Source: Bacteroidota bacterium
GTDB taxonomy: Bacteria > Bacteroidota > Bacteroidia > NS11-12g > UBA9320
NCBI GenBank assembly: GCA_947468275.1
Contig: CANIKO010000009.1
Span: 99,553-163,552, forward strand
DNA: 64,000 bases
Direction of reading: 5' to 3'
The notes under the pieces were generated by a model, which did no database searches, had not been told where the DNA came from, and saw only the letters and a program-made list of their open reading frames with translations. This document shows positions 47,322 through 53,603 of the stretch, piece by piece. The position numbers were made by a program, and so were the translations under genes. Numbering within the stretch: position 1 is the first letter of the stretch; the number at the start of each line of letters is the position of its first letter.

Positions 47322-48290
47322 ATGGGAACAGGTAAACTCTTTTTTTTAGTAATAGTTTTTTCATCATTAAATATTTGCTCTTGCAACCATGGAAGTGGTA
47401 GTGGGACAAAAAAGGAACCTGTAATTGAATGTATTGAAGGTAATTGTTCATGGTTTTCCAAAAGCAAATTTGATACTGCATACTTTTTAAGTTTTACCTC
47501 AGATAAAAGGGACACAATACTTTACCCCCCAAAGGAACTTGAAAGAGATGTTGAAATTTCATTAGATGTTACCGGATCAGGATTTGAAAAAACAGTTAAA
47601 TTTAATGATACAGTAATTTCATTAGCTGAATATAATGTAATAAAATTTTGCAAACTATTAGAGGAAAATAATATTTTGAAAGCAGGAGATGCTATTAAAC
47701 TTCGACTTTTTGGTTCTAAACCAAATGGTAAAAATATTCAACTGGATCAAACAATTAATCTATTTGTACCGAAAGCTAAGATTGATATTGAATTCTTTAG
47801 ACTTAGACGGAAGCGTGACAATTTAAAAATGACCGTATACGGAGTAGAGCAGGGCTATAATTTGACGGATTTAGTATTGAAGATAAAAAAATGGGGCTTA
47901 GAGAATATTGCCAAAAACAGAACAAGTCACGAGGTATATTTCCAATCTCCTATCTTGGAGAATATTCGTAATATACATTTTGGTCACAAAGAGGATCAAA
48001 GAAATAAGAATAAGGAGAAATTATACATTTTTGTCACAGACGGCCACTTCTATGTTGGTAATTTCGAATTTAAGCCAAGCAATTATACCGAACATTCGGT
48101 TTTAGAAATGCGAGAAGATATAGTAAAACATAATCTTTACCCAACTTTCGATAGCACAGATAAAGTGAAAATAATTTTTGTTGGATTAAATTCGGAAGGG
48201 AATGAGTCGTATCTAAAAACTCAAAAAGAAATGTTATCCTGGTTCATTTCACCCATAAATGCAGTTCAATTTTACACTTGTGATAACTAA
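47322..48290 (+). CDS. Putative lipoprotein of unknown function
   Basis: The 322-residue product starts MGTGKLFFLVIVFSSLNICSC: a hydrophobic helix followed by a cysteine pair fitting a lipobox (LNIC or ICSC). Mature protein has mixed alpha/beta character. Segments VEISLDVTGSGF, KLYIFVTDGHFYVGNFEF and KVKIIFVGLNSEGNES recall the strands of a VWA-like fold with DVTGS and TDGHF in place of DxSxS and TDG, but the MIDAS serines are incomplete, so this is tentative. It begins 100 bp after the patatin remnant and ends 1 bp before a multi-helix membrane protein. Confidence 0.6.
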   Translation: MGTGKLFFLVIVFSSLNICSCNHGSGSGTKKEPVIECIEGNCSWFSKSKFDTAYFLSFTSDKRDTILYPPKELERDVEISLDVTGSGFEKTVKFNDTVISLAEYNVIKFCKLLEENNILKAGDAIKLRLFGSKPNGKNIQLDQTINLFVPKAKIDIEFFRLRRKRDNLKMTVYGVEQGYNLTDLVLKIKKWGLENIAKNRTSHEVYFQSPILENIRNIHFGHKEDQRNKNKEKLYIFVTDGHFYVGNFEFKPSNYTEHSVLEMREDIVKHNLYPTFDSTDKVKIIFVGLNSEGNESYLKTQKEMLSWFISPINAVQFYTCDN

Positions 48291-48291
48291 T

Positions 48292-49377
48292 ATGTTGGAG
48301 CTTTTTAACACACAGAACCTAATAAATATAAGTATTGGCCTAATAATCTTGCTAATCTTAGTTTATGCACTACCATTTGCAATTTCCCCTTTGATAAGAT
48401 TAATCTTCACCTTATGGGGGTATTACCTCGGTAGCAAAAGGAAAAGAAGTGTTCTTGCTTCAAATCCAATAATTATAAACATTCCGGAGGATTCGTCAAC
48501 CAAACACCAATTTGAGAAAGAACAGGAAAATGATATGCAAAGGATAATAGATTCTGAATTTAAGTATTTGGAAATAATGATTGCTGTGAAGAAAAATAGA
48601 TATGATGAAGCGTTGAGGAAGATTAATGAAAAAATAGACTCTATTAAAGAAGAACATAGGAATAATAAAGAGCAGCAAAAAAATAATGAAACTTCCATTG
48701 GAAAATTATTTAATGCAGTTAAAATCGAATTCAATAAAGAACTCGGAAGTAATGTTTTGTTAGGGTTAATCGTGGGAGTAGTTCTTTTTGTTGATACTCT
48801 TATTGCTAACGAAATTTTTCAAAGTTTAAATATTGCAACAACCGAGCTCACTACAGTCCACAAGATTCCTATTAAATACAGCATGATCTATGGTTTGTTT
48901 ATGACTTTGACCATTGCCTTTCTTTTACACTGGTTATGGCCAAGGAGAAAGTTACAAGCGTTCATAACAAATAATCAAACAACCTTATTTATTGGGTTAG
49001 GGATAATTATCTTATTTTTAATAGCTAGATTTTGGATGGTTGCGGTGCCTGATAGTGCGAAGGATATAGTAGAAATTATTACCTTGATTTGCTGGTCAAT
49101 TGGTATCATAGCTGTTTATTGGTTAGGAGGTGAAATTATCGGAGAACCACCTCAATGGTTCAAATTGGTTATTGCATTACTCATCCCGTTTGTGGTTAGT
49201 TTCCTTTTGCTTTTTGGTGTACTTAAAATCGTAGAAGTAATCTTTGAAACCATATTGTCAGTTGTTTTCGAGTCTTGGTTTCAAATAATAAAAGCTAGAA
49301 AAAATCAACAAGAAGAAAATCTTGAAAATTCTAATTTGGCTTCGAAACAGGGTTTTTATAGAGGTTTTACTAATTGA
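48292..49377 (+). CDS. Polytopic membrane protein with coiled coil
   Basis: ATG 48292 is preferred to 48259 because it lies 1 bp after the lipoprotein stop; the longer form would only add an overlapping tail. The 361-residue protein has one or two N-terminal membrane helices (about 12-45), a charged coiled coil (about 65-140, EEHRNNKEQQKNNETS), and about five further membrane helices between 145 and 335. No family is recognised. It resembles a membrane platform protein; close coupling with the preceding putative VWA-like lipoprotein suggests a complex across the inner membrane. Confidence 0.65.
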   Translation: MLELFNTQNLINISIGLIILLILVYALPFAISPLIRLIFTLWGYYLGSKRKRSVLASNPIIINIPEDSSTKHQFEKEQENDMQRIIDSEFKYLEIMIAVKKNRYDEALRKINEKIDSIKEEHRNNKEQQKNNETSIGKLFNAVKIEFNKELGSNVLLGLIVGVVLFVDTLIANEIFQSLNIATTELTTVHKIPIKYSMIYGLFMTLTIAFLLHWLWPRRKLQAFITNNQTTLFIGLGIIILFLIARFWMVAVPDSAKDIVEIITLICWSIGIIAVYWLGGEIIGEPPQWFKLVIALLIPFVVSFLLLFGVLKIVEVIFETILSVVFESWFQIIKARKNQQEENLENSNLASKQGFYRGFTN

Positions 49378-49436
49378 GGATTATTCTTTTGTTTATGCAA
49401 AAAATCAGGAATACAATAAATTTAATAATATAAAAA

Positions 49437-50456
49437 ATGAAAGTTGACAAAGTAATCATTCACGAACTTTACAAACCTATTGGAAATGCTGGTGCAAAGC
49501 TTAGTAAGTCTAAAAGTTTAATGGATCATACACATGATGATGTTATACAATTAGTTGACGAACTAAATAAGCGGTATCGAAAAAAAGATGAGAAACAAGG
49601 GATTTTTGATAAAAACAATCCGACTGATTTCCACACTTCATTTGCCGATTTTTACAGTAATAATACTGACCAGAAATTTATAGATTTCAGCCATACATCC
49701 TCTGAAAATTTGAAAATACGAATTGAGGGAATTGGGGCGGCAAAGGGCGGTTATCTTGTTTATTGCCTTTACGAAGATTACCGTCCCTATTGTTCCGTGT
49801 TTTTTGTTAGAGATACTACAGGGATGGTTTTTAAAAGAAATAAGACTGTAGAAGGTTTTGATGTAGATAAAGTTCAACATATAGATTTTGAAAAACTGGC
49901 AATGGCTTGCCGGATTAATATGGATCTCTATACAACTGAATCAAAAAAATATTTAAGTTTTATTCATAATAGAAATGATGATTTGTCAAGGTATTTTGTG
50001 AATTGGATTTCCAGTTCTGATACTGTAACCTCGCAGGAGGAAACCCAATTACTCTTAAAAGTTCTGCGAACCATTGAAATGCCATTGCATTTGGAGACTA
50101 AACAGCAATTGTCAAGAGATGAAGTTATAAATAGTTCCCACAAGCATATCTTAGCAAGTCCAACCAGGACTGTTAACCTTTATGATATGAGCAAAAATTT
50201 ATTTGGAGATGAAAATTATTTGCCGGATTACATTTATAAAAATAATCCTGAGATTCCTGTTGAATTTAAAGCGCATTCATCGACGCTTAAGCAATTTATA
50301 AAAGTATATGCAAAGGCTGACAGCATCGAATTGAATTTTTACCCAAGTGCTTACAGGGAGGGTAAAATAAAATTTAATGTTAATGATGATTCTCAGATAA
50401 TTATTAGCTCCAAAGAGTTAGTGGATCAAATTAGAGCTTCATTAACGGATGAGTGA
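49437..50456 (+). CDS. Hypothetical protein, 339 residues
   Basis: A soluble-looking protein without signal peptide or membrane helix. It has an N-terminal stretch VIIHELYKPIGNAGAKLSKS, then mixed alpha/beta sequence with KGGYLVYCLYEDYRPYCSVFFV. The C-terminal 80 residues (IPVEFKAHSSTLKQFIKVYAKADSIELNFY) look like a small beta domain. No known family or active site is seen. It recalls nucleoid-associated protein NdpA (YejK) in the pattern of its opening VDKVIIHEL and VDKVQHIDFEKLAMACRINMDLY, but this is a weak impression. It overlaps the next gene by 8 bp. Confidence 0.6.
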   Translation: MKVDKVIIHELYKPIGNAGAKLSKSKSLMDHTHDDVIQLVDELNKRYRKKDEKQGIFDKNNPTDFHTSFADFYSNNTDQKFIDFSHTSSENLKIRIEGIGAAKGGYLVYCLYEDYRPYCSVFFVRDTTGMVFKRNKTVEGFDVDKVQHIDFEKLAMACRINMDLYTTESKKYLSFIHNRNDDLSRYFVNWISSSDTVTSQEETQLLLKVLRTIEMPLHLETKQQLSRDEVINSSHKHILASPTRTVNLYDMSKNLFGDENYLPDYIYKNNPEIPVEFKAHSSTLKQFIKVYAKADSIELNFYPSAYREGKIKFNVNDDSQIIISSKELVDQIRASLTDE

Positions 50457-51642
50457 TTCTAAAGGACTGGATGCAAAGATTACTACCCTTTTAAAGTTTT
50501 TTGATGAGGTTAATAGTATTACTTTTACTGGTGAGAGTTACTTTATACCCAAAAATGAAGAAACCATACTTGGTAAATATGGTATTCCATTCGAACCGCT
50601 TGGGGAATCGCTACAAATCCAAATAAAAAAGTTTTTTTCCCCCACATTGGTAAAATATGCCCCTATCCTAAATAGTGAGATAAAACCGGATGATATAAAC
50701 AATGAATTTTTAGTAGTAGATGCTGTAAAGAAGACTATCATAAAGGTAACACGAAATTCCGAGTTGAGTATCTTTGGAAATAAAGACACGAATCTTTTAC
50801 TTTATATCAGAAATATTCTTGCTTATTACCGGCTCTACAATTTTTTAAAAGACAAGGAGTTTGGCGACTATCATAATGATGCTGATAATCAAATCGTAAT
50901 TTATAGTTCGGCAAAGGGTATATACAGGATCACTTATGAAACAATTCCTACTATAGAGCAAATAGAAGACATATCTGCAAAAGTGGACGAAATGATTAAG
51001 TATGCCAACCCTCTTGAAATCAGGCCTTTTTTCAAAAGTGCCATTTTTACAATTACCAATAGTATTGGGATTATTCCGATTAATAAAATTTTAGAAAAAT
51101 CTTTAGAAATAACATTGGAGGCAAGAAGAGATTATGATTTGGTTTTAAAAAAATTCGATTTTGAAACATTCAAAAACTCTCTTTATAAGGAAAAGGAAAG
51201 ATACTTTACCAATATCCGGGAAATAATCAGCAAAATTTTTGGTCAGGCTGTGGGTATTCCGGTGTCAATTTCTGCGGCAGTTTTTGCTACTTACAAAGTA
51301 TCTGATGATACTTTGATGCTACTTTTAGTTATGTTATCATTTATGATCTATGTATTTTTCTATGTAAAAATCCAATTGATTTACAAAAAGGATATTAAAG
51401 AAATAGAAAATGACTTCAATAACGATTTTTCCATAATAATTTCTTTGTCTGGCTTACCACCGGAAATTGTTCAAAAAGAGAAGCAAAAAATAGAAAATAA
51501 AATTTCATCAACGATTAAAATGCTTCACTATTTGATTTCTACAGTAATTTTTCTAGGCATTTTAGTTGGTTTATATATTCTCTACGAAATAGCGATTTCA
51601 GAAACTTTCTGTTTTATTCGAACAATAATGGACTCATTTTAA
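50449..51642 (+). CDS. Membrane protein, last gene of the cargo
   Basis: The 397-residue protein has a soluble N-terminal 260 residues, then two membrane helices at about 275-310 (VGIPVSISAAVFATYKV...LLLVMLSFMIYVFFYV) and one at about 362-385 (LHYLISTVIFLGILVGLYILYE). The start ATG overlaps the stop of the preceding gene (ATGAGTGA), implying coupled synthesis with the soluble protein. No family is recognised. The 36-bp repeat that closes the cargo lies about 180 bp downstream. Confidence 0.65.
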   Translation: MSDSKGLDAKITTLLKFFDEVNSITFTGESYFIPKNEETILGKYGIPFEPLGESLQIQIKKFFSPTLVKYAPILNSEIKPDDINNEFLVVDAVKKTIIKVTRNSELSIFGNKDTNLLLYIRNILAYYRLYNFLKDKEFGDYHNDADNQIVIYSSAKGIYRITYETIPTIEQIEDISAKVDEMIKYANPLEIRPFFKSAIFTITNSIGIIPINKILEKSLEITLEARRDYDLVLKKFDFETFKNSLYKEKERYFTNIREIISKIFGQAVGIPVSISAAVFATYKVSDDTLMLLLVMLSFMIYVFFYVKIQLIYKKDIKEIENDFNNDFSIIISLSGLPPEIVQKEKQKIENKISSTIKMLHYLISTVIFLGILVGLYILYEIAISETFCFIRTIMDSF

Positions 51643-52044
51643 GGCCTGTTGGTTTTTTTTAGAAAAAAATTAGATTAAAAAATTCGCATTCAGTTCTAAG
51701 TTTAATTTATTGACGGGTCAAAGAGCGAAGTAGAAATATTTATTTTCCACCCATCTTCCACAAGTTTTTATTCAAAATTTATTGCGGCGGGGTATCCCCT
51801 TCCGATTATTCGACATTAATAATTGCCGAAAATGATACATATTTGTTTTCCGGTTACATGTTGGTGAAGGGGGGTGTCGTTACTTTTTCCCCTCGGCAGG
51901 AGGGTGGTTTGGTAAATAAAAGTTCGTGAATCTGTTTTTTTGAACCGGAGTTCATTCAGGCAGAATATTTCAGAACCATCCTTTAGGTAAAGTACAAGTG
52001 CCTGAGAAGTTAACTCAGATTATCTTGGGAGTAGCCAAAACTGA
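51643..52044. other. Gene-free region with cargo-boundary repeat and G-rich blocks
   Basis: No supported gene. A T-run hairpin-like end at 51644-51672 may stop the cargo operon. The 36-bp direct repeat (51824-51859) is followed by G-rich blocks GGGGGGTGTC (51869-51878) and CGGCAGGAGGGTGGTTTGG (51894-51912), which match the blocks at 10241-10258 and 52630-52674. Confidence 0.6.
51824..51859 (+). repeat. 36-bp direct repeat, right copy
   Basis: Identical to 10390-10425 and in the same orientation. Direct orientation would let the 41-kb cargo be deleted by homologous recombination, or marks the ends of a nested insertion. Confidence 0.85.
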
Positions 52045-52485
52045 TTAATTCCCTAAATAAATTGAGGATGAAGGTTTGTTATTTGATACTTTCAATTGTT
52101 CATTCAATGCTATAATCAAATTATTATTAAGGCTAATTTCATACAACAATTTGACTTGATTGTTCTTTATTTCAACCAGTAGCTTCATTTGGTCATTGTC
52201 ATTAATTCCCCTCATGGTTTTTATGGCTTCATTTAAAGCTACAGGTATGGAAGAACTTCCAACATCTTTTAAAAATTGATTTTTAGCAGGCTCATCTTTG
52301 ATTATTACCATTTCTGGCATTAGTGTTTTTATTCCTGCCAGGGGTTTGATTAAATTACTGCGCTTGAGCATAGCAAAATTTGCCGACCGATGTGACGTAG
52401 AACAAAATTTTTGGTCGCTTCTGGCAACAACAAATTCCACCTTACAATGTAGGCAATTTTTTAAAATGATATTTTTAGATTTCAT
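52045..52485 (-). CDS. Small zinc-finger-like protein
   Basis: The 146-residue protein begins with a cysteine-rich finger, NCLHCKVEFVVARSDQKFCSTSHR (Cys11, Cys14, then Cys-x2-3-His), like short treble-clef or recombination-associated zinc fingers. The rest is a helical region with DEPAKNQFLKDVG and a C-terminal coiled-coil-like stretch (LLVEIKNNQVKLLYEISLNNNLIIALNEQLK). It lies on the opposite strand near the right end, between G-rich repeat blocks, and could be a DNA-binding accessory of the element such as a mobilisation or copy-control factor. No relaxase motif is seen. Confidence 0.6.
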   Translation of the reverse strand: MKSKNIILKNCLHCKVEFVVARSDQKFCSTSHRSANFAMLKRSNLIKPLAGIKTLMPEMVIIKDEPAKNQFLKDVGSSSIPVALNEAIKTMRGINDNDQMKLLVEIKNNQVKLLYEISLNNNLIIALNEQLKVSNNKPSSSIYLGN

Positions 52486-52638
52486 ATCCGTAAATATACG
52501 CGATTATATTTACGAATAACTGAACTTTATGAACATTGCCAAGCAATACTTCCTCCGTAACTACTTTAATTAAAAAATAATACGTAATAAATCGTTAAAA
52601 GTCATATTCATTAGTGTTTTCTGTGTGCAGGGGGGTGT

Positions 52639-52674
52639 CCTACCGTAATATCATTTCACGGCAGGGGGGTGTCC
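52639..52674 (+). repeat. G-rich hairpin, right copy
   Basis: CCTACCGT and ACGGCAGG (52639-52646, 52658-52665) form the same hairpin as at 10221-10247 with one mismatch, flanked on both sides by GGGGGGTGTCC (52630-52640 and 52664-52674). It lies between the zinc-finger gene and the excisionase-like gene. Confidence 0.65.
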
Positions 52675-52722
52675 TTAGAAAATGATGACTTGCGATAATT
52701 TTGTAACCAAATAACAAAAGAA

Positions 52723-52998
52723 ATGAATTTCGAAGATTTGGCTACAAAATTTGACCTAACAGAAATGGAGAAAAGAATCTTTACAAGGTTAAAAGATATA
52801 CTTAATGGCAAATCGGATGCAAAAGAATTCTATTCTCCTAAAGAATTTGGTAAGATAACCGGAATAAAATATTCAACGATAGCCTACAAGTGCCTGATTG
52901 GGAAGTTAAAAGCAAGACAAGATGCCCCTGGATGTTCCTGGCAAATTTATGCTTCTGAAATAGAACGGTTAAAAGGTGAAGCAAACCAAAATTTTTAA
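52723..52998 (+). CDS. Excisionase-like helix-turn-helix protein
   Basis: The 91-residue protein has an N-terminal helical region (FDLTEMEKRIFTRLKDIL) and then a MerR/Xis-type winged helix: FYSPKEFGKITGIKYSTIAYKCLIGKLKARQ...WQIYASEIERLKGE. This fits the helix-turn-helix 17/excisionase family of Bacteroidota elements. In the circular form of the element this gene lies about 1 kb upstream of the integrase across the attachment site, the usual neighbourhood. It should bend DNA at the ends and steer the integrase to excision. Confidence 0.75.
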   Translation: MNFEDLATKFDLTEMEKRIFTRLKDILNGKSDAKEFYSPKEFGKITGIKYSTIAYKCLIGKLKARQDAPGCSWQIYASEIERLKGEANQNF

Positions 52999-53090
52999 AG
53001 GAAATCCCCAAAAACTTTGATAGATAATTTCCCTAAATTTCCCTTTCTTTGTACTTATTATTTTCAGAATATAAACCTCTGAAAATCAAC

Positions 53091-53165
53091 GGCCCCGTAG
53101 TTCAATGGATAGAATAGTTGTTTCCTAAACAATTGATGTGAGTTCGATTCTCGCCGAGGCTACCA
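53091..53165 (+). tRNA. tRNA-Arg(CCU), element-borne, complete with CCA
   Basis: A 72-nt cloverleaf plus encoded CCA. D stem GTTC/GAAT, anticodon stem GTTGT/ACAAT around loop TTCCTAA (anticodon CCT), T stem GTGAG/CTCGC around TTCGATT, discriminator A. The acceptor stem GGCCCCG/CGAGGCT has a terminal G-U and one C-A mismatch, as in the reconstructed host gene. Compared with the host gene, anticodon-stem and T-stem changes come in compensating pairs (for instance A-U to G-C and G-C to A-U in the T stem), so the copy is under selection for function. The host gene lacks encoded CCA. It decodes AGG codons. Confidence 0.92.
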
Positions 53166-53205
53166 GTATTTTAGAAGGATTTATTAATTTTTCTTTTTAA
53201 GAAAC

Positions 53206-53227
53206 CTCACAAAAAATCTCACAATTT
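53206..53227 (+). repeat. Degenerate arm-type site at the right end
   Basis: CTCACAAAAAATCTCACAAT repeats the tandem CTCACAA unit with the same spacing as the perfect copy at 53273-53295. Confidence 0.5.
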
Positions 53228-53272
53228 TTGGGACATAAAATTAACTTCACAAAAAACGAGATTATGACTCTG

Positions 53273-53295
53273 GTCTCACAAATATCTCACAAATT
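53273..53295 (+). repeat. Right integrase arm-type site (23-bp repeat)
   Basis: Exact copy, same orientation, of 8718-8740. It lies 84 bp inside the right att core; the left copy lies 112 bp inside the left one. Confidence 0.65.
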
Positions 53296-53378
53296 GAATT
53301 TTAGAGTGTTTTAAAAATAATTTAATTGTATTGATTTTAAGATAGATACAAAAAAGTTGTTAAGGATAAAATAAAGAC

Positions 53379-53387
53379 TTCCTAAAC
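53379..53387 (+). other. attR core
   Basis: TTCCTAAAC followed by the rest of the host tRNA; the bases to its left (AAAGAC) do not continue the tRNA, so the junction is within or at the edge of this repeat. Confidence 0.8.
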
Positions 53388-53419
53388 TTTAGATATGGGT
53401 TCGATTCCCGTCGAGGCTA
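53388..53419 (+). pseudogene. 3' half of host tRNA-Arg(CCU)
   Basis: These 32 bases are the 3' side of the anticodon stem, the variable region, the T arm (ATGGG TTCGATT CCCGT) and the acceptor 3' strand of the tRNA whose 5' half is at 8567-8606. No CCA is encoded (CGAGGCTACAAC). Excision at the 9-bp core would rebuild the gene precisely. Confidence 0.9.
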
Positions 53420-53447
53420 CAACTGTTAAAAAATCAAATAGTTATAC

Positions 53448-53480
53448 AAAAAACCAACTCCAAATTTGAGTTGGTTTTTT
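53448..53480 (+). terminator. Terminator of the host tRNA-Arg gene
   Basis: A 13-bp stem AAAAAACCAACTC/GAGTTGGTTTTTT with a 7-nt loop, ending in a T run, 29 bp after the tRNA 3' half. A second hairpin with identical stem stands at 54766-54798. Confidence 0.8.
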
Positions 53481-53603
53481 GTTGGTAAAAATAAACTTTC
53501 AGCATCTGCATAATTTTTTATAGCTCATCATTTGACAATATAAAGCTCATTTTGGGTCGCATTTGAGCTTTAAATACTATATTTGTGAGCCACAAACCAT
53601 GTA

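Larger units (their letters stand above)
8598..53387. mobile_element. Integrative element of about 45 kb inserted in tRNA-Arg(CCU)
   Basis: The element is bounded by a 9-bp direct repeat TTCCTAAAC at both ends of a split tRNA-Arg gene. It has a tyrosine integrase at the left end and an excisionase-like HTH gene at the right end; these become neighbours in the circular form. A 23-bp repeat occurs inside both ends, as expected of integrase arm sites. A complete replacement tRNA-Arg(CCU) lies near the right end. No relaxase, coupling protein, conjugation pilus gene, capsid, terminase or replication initiator was recognised, so it is best described as an integrative genomic island, mobilised by unknown means. 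Cargo is a two-component system and two long operons of mostly unknown large proteins. Confidence 0.88.
52999..53603. other. Right end of the element: tRNA, arm sites, attR, host tRNA 3' half
   Basis: Apart from the features listed separately (intact tRNA, CTCACAAA repeats, att core, host tRNA 3' half and terminator) no gene is supported. A TTTCTTTG sequence at 53043-53050, one base off TAnnTTTG, could be the promoter of the element-borne tRNA. Confidence 0.6.

Noticed and set aside
53091..53165. Intact tRNA as the original host gene, with the halves as duplicates left by two integrations
   Set aside because: The two halves rebuild a perfect 72-nt tRNA across the element ends, have the host promoter and terminator, and lack CCA like the other chromosomal tRNA here; the intact copy lies inside the arm sites. 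The alternative is not fully excluded.
8598..53387. Element as a prophage or a full conjugative element
   Set aside because: No capsid, portal, terminase, tail, relaxase, TraG/VirD4-type coupling protein or pilus gene was recognised; the signal-less M15 peptidase is endolysin-like but not enough.
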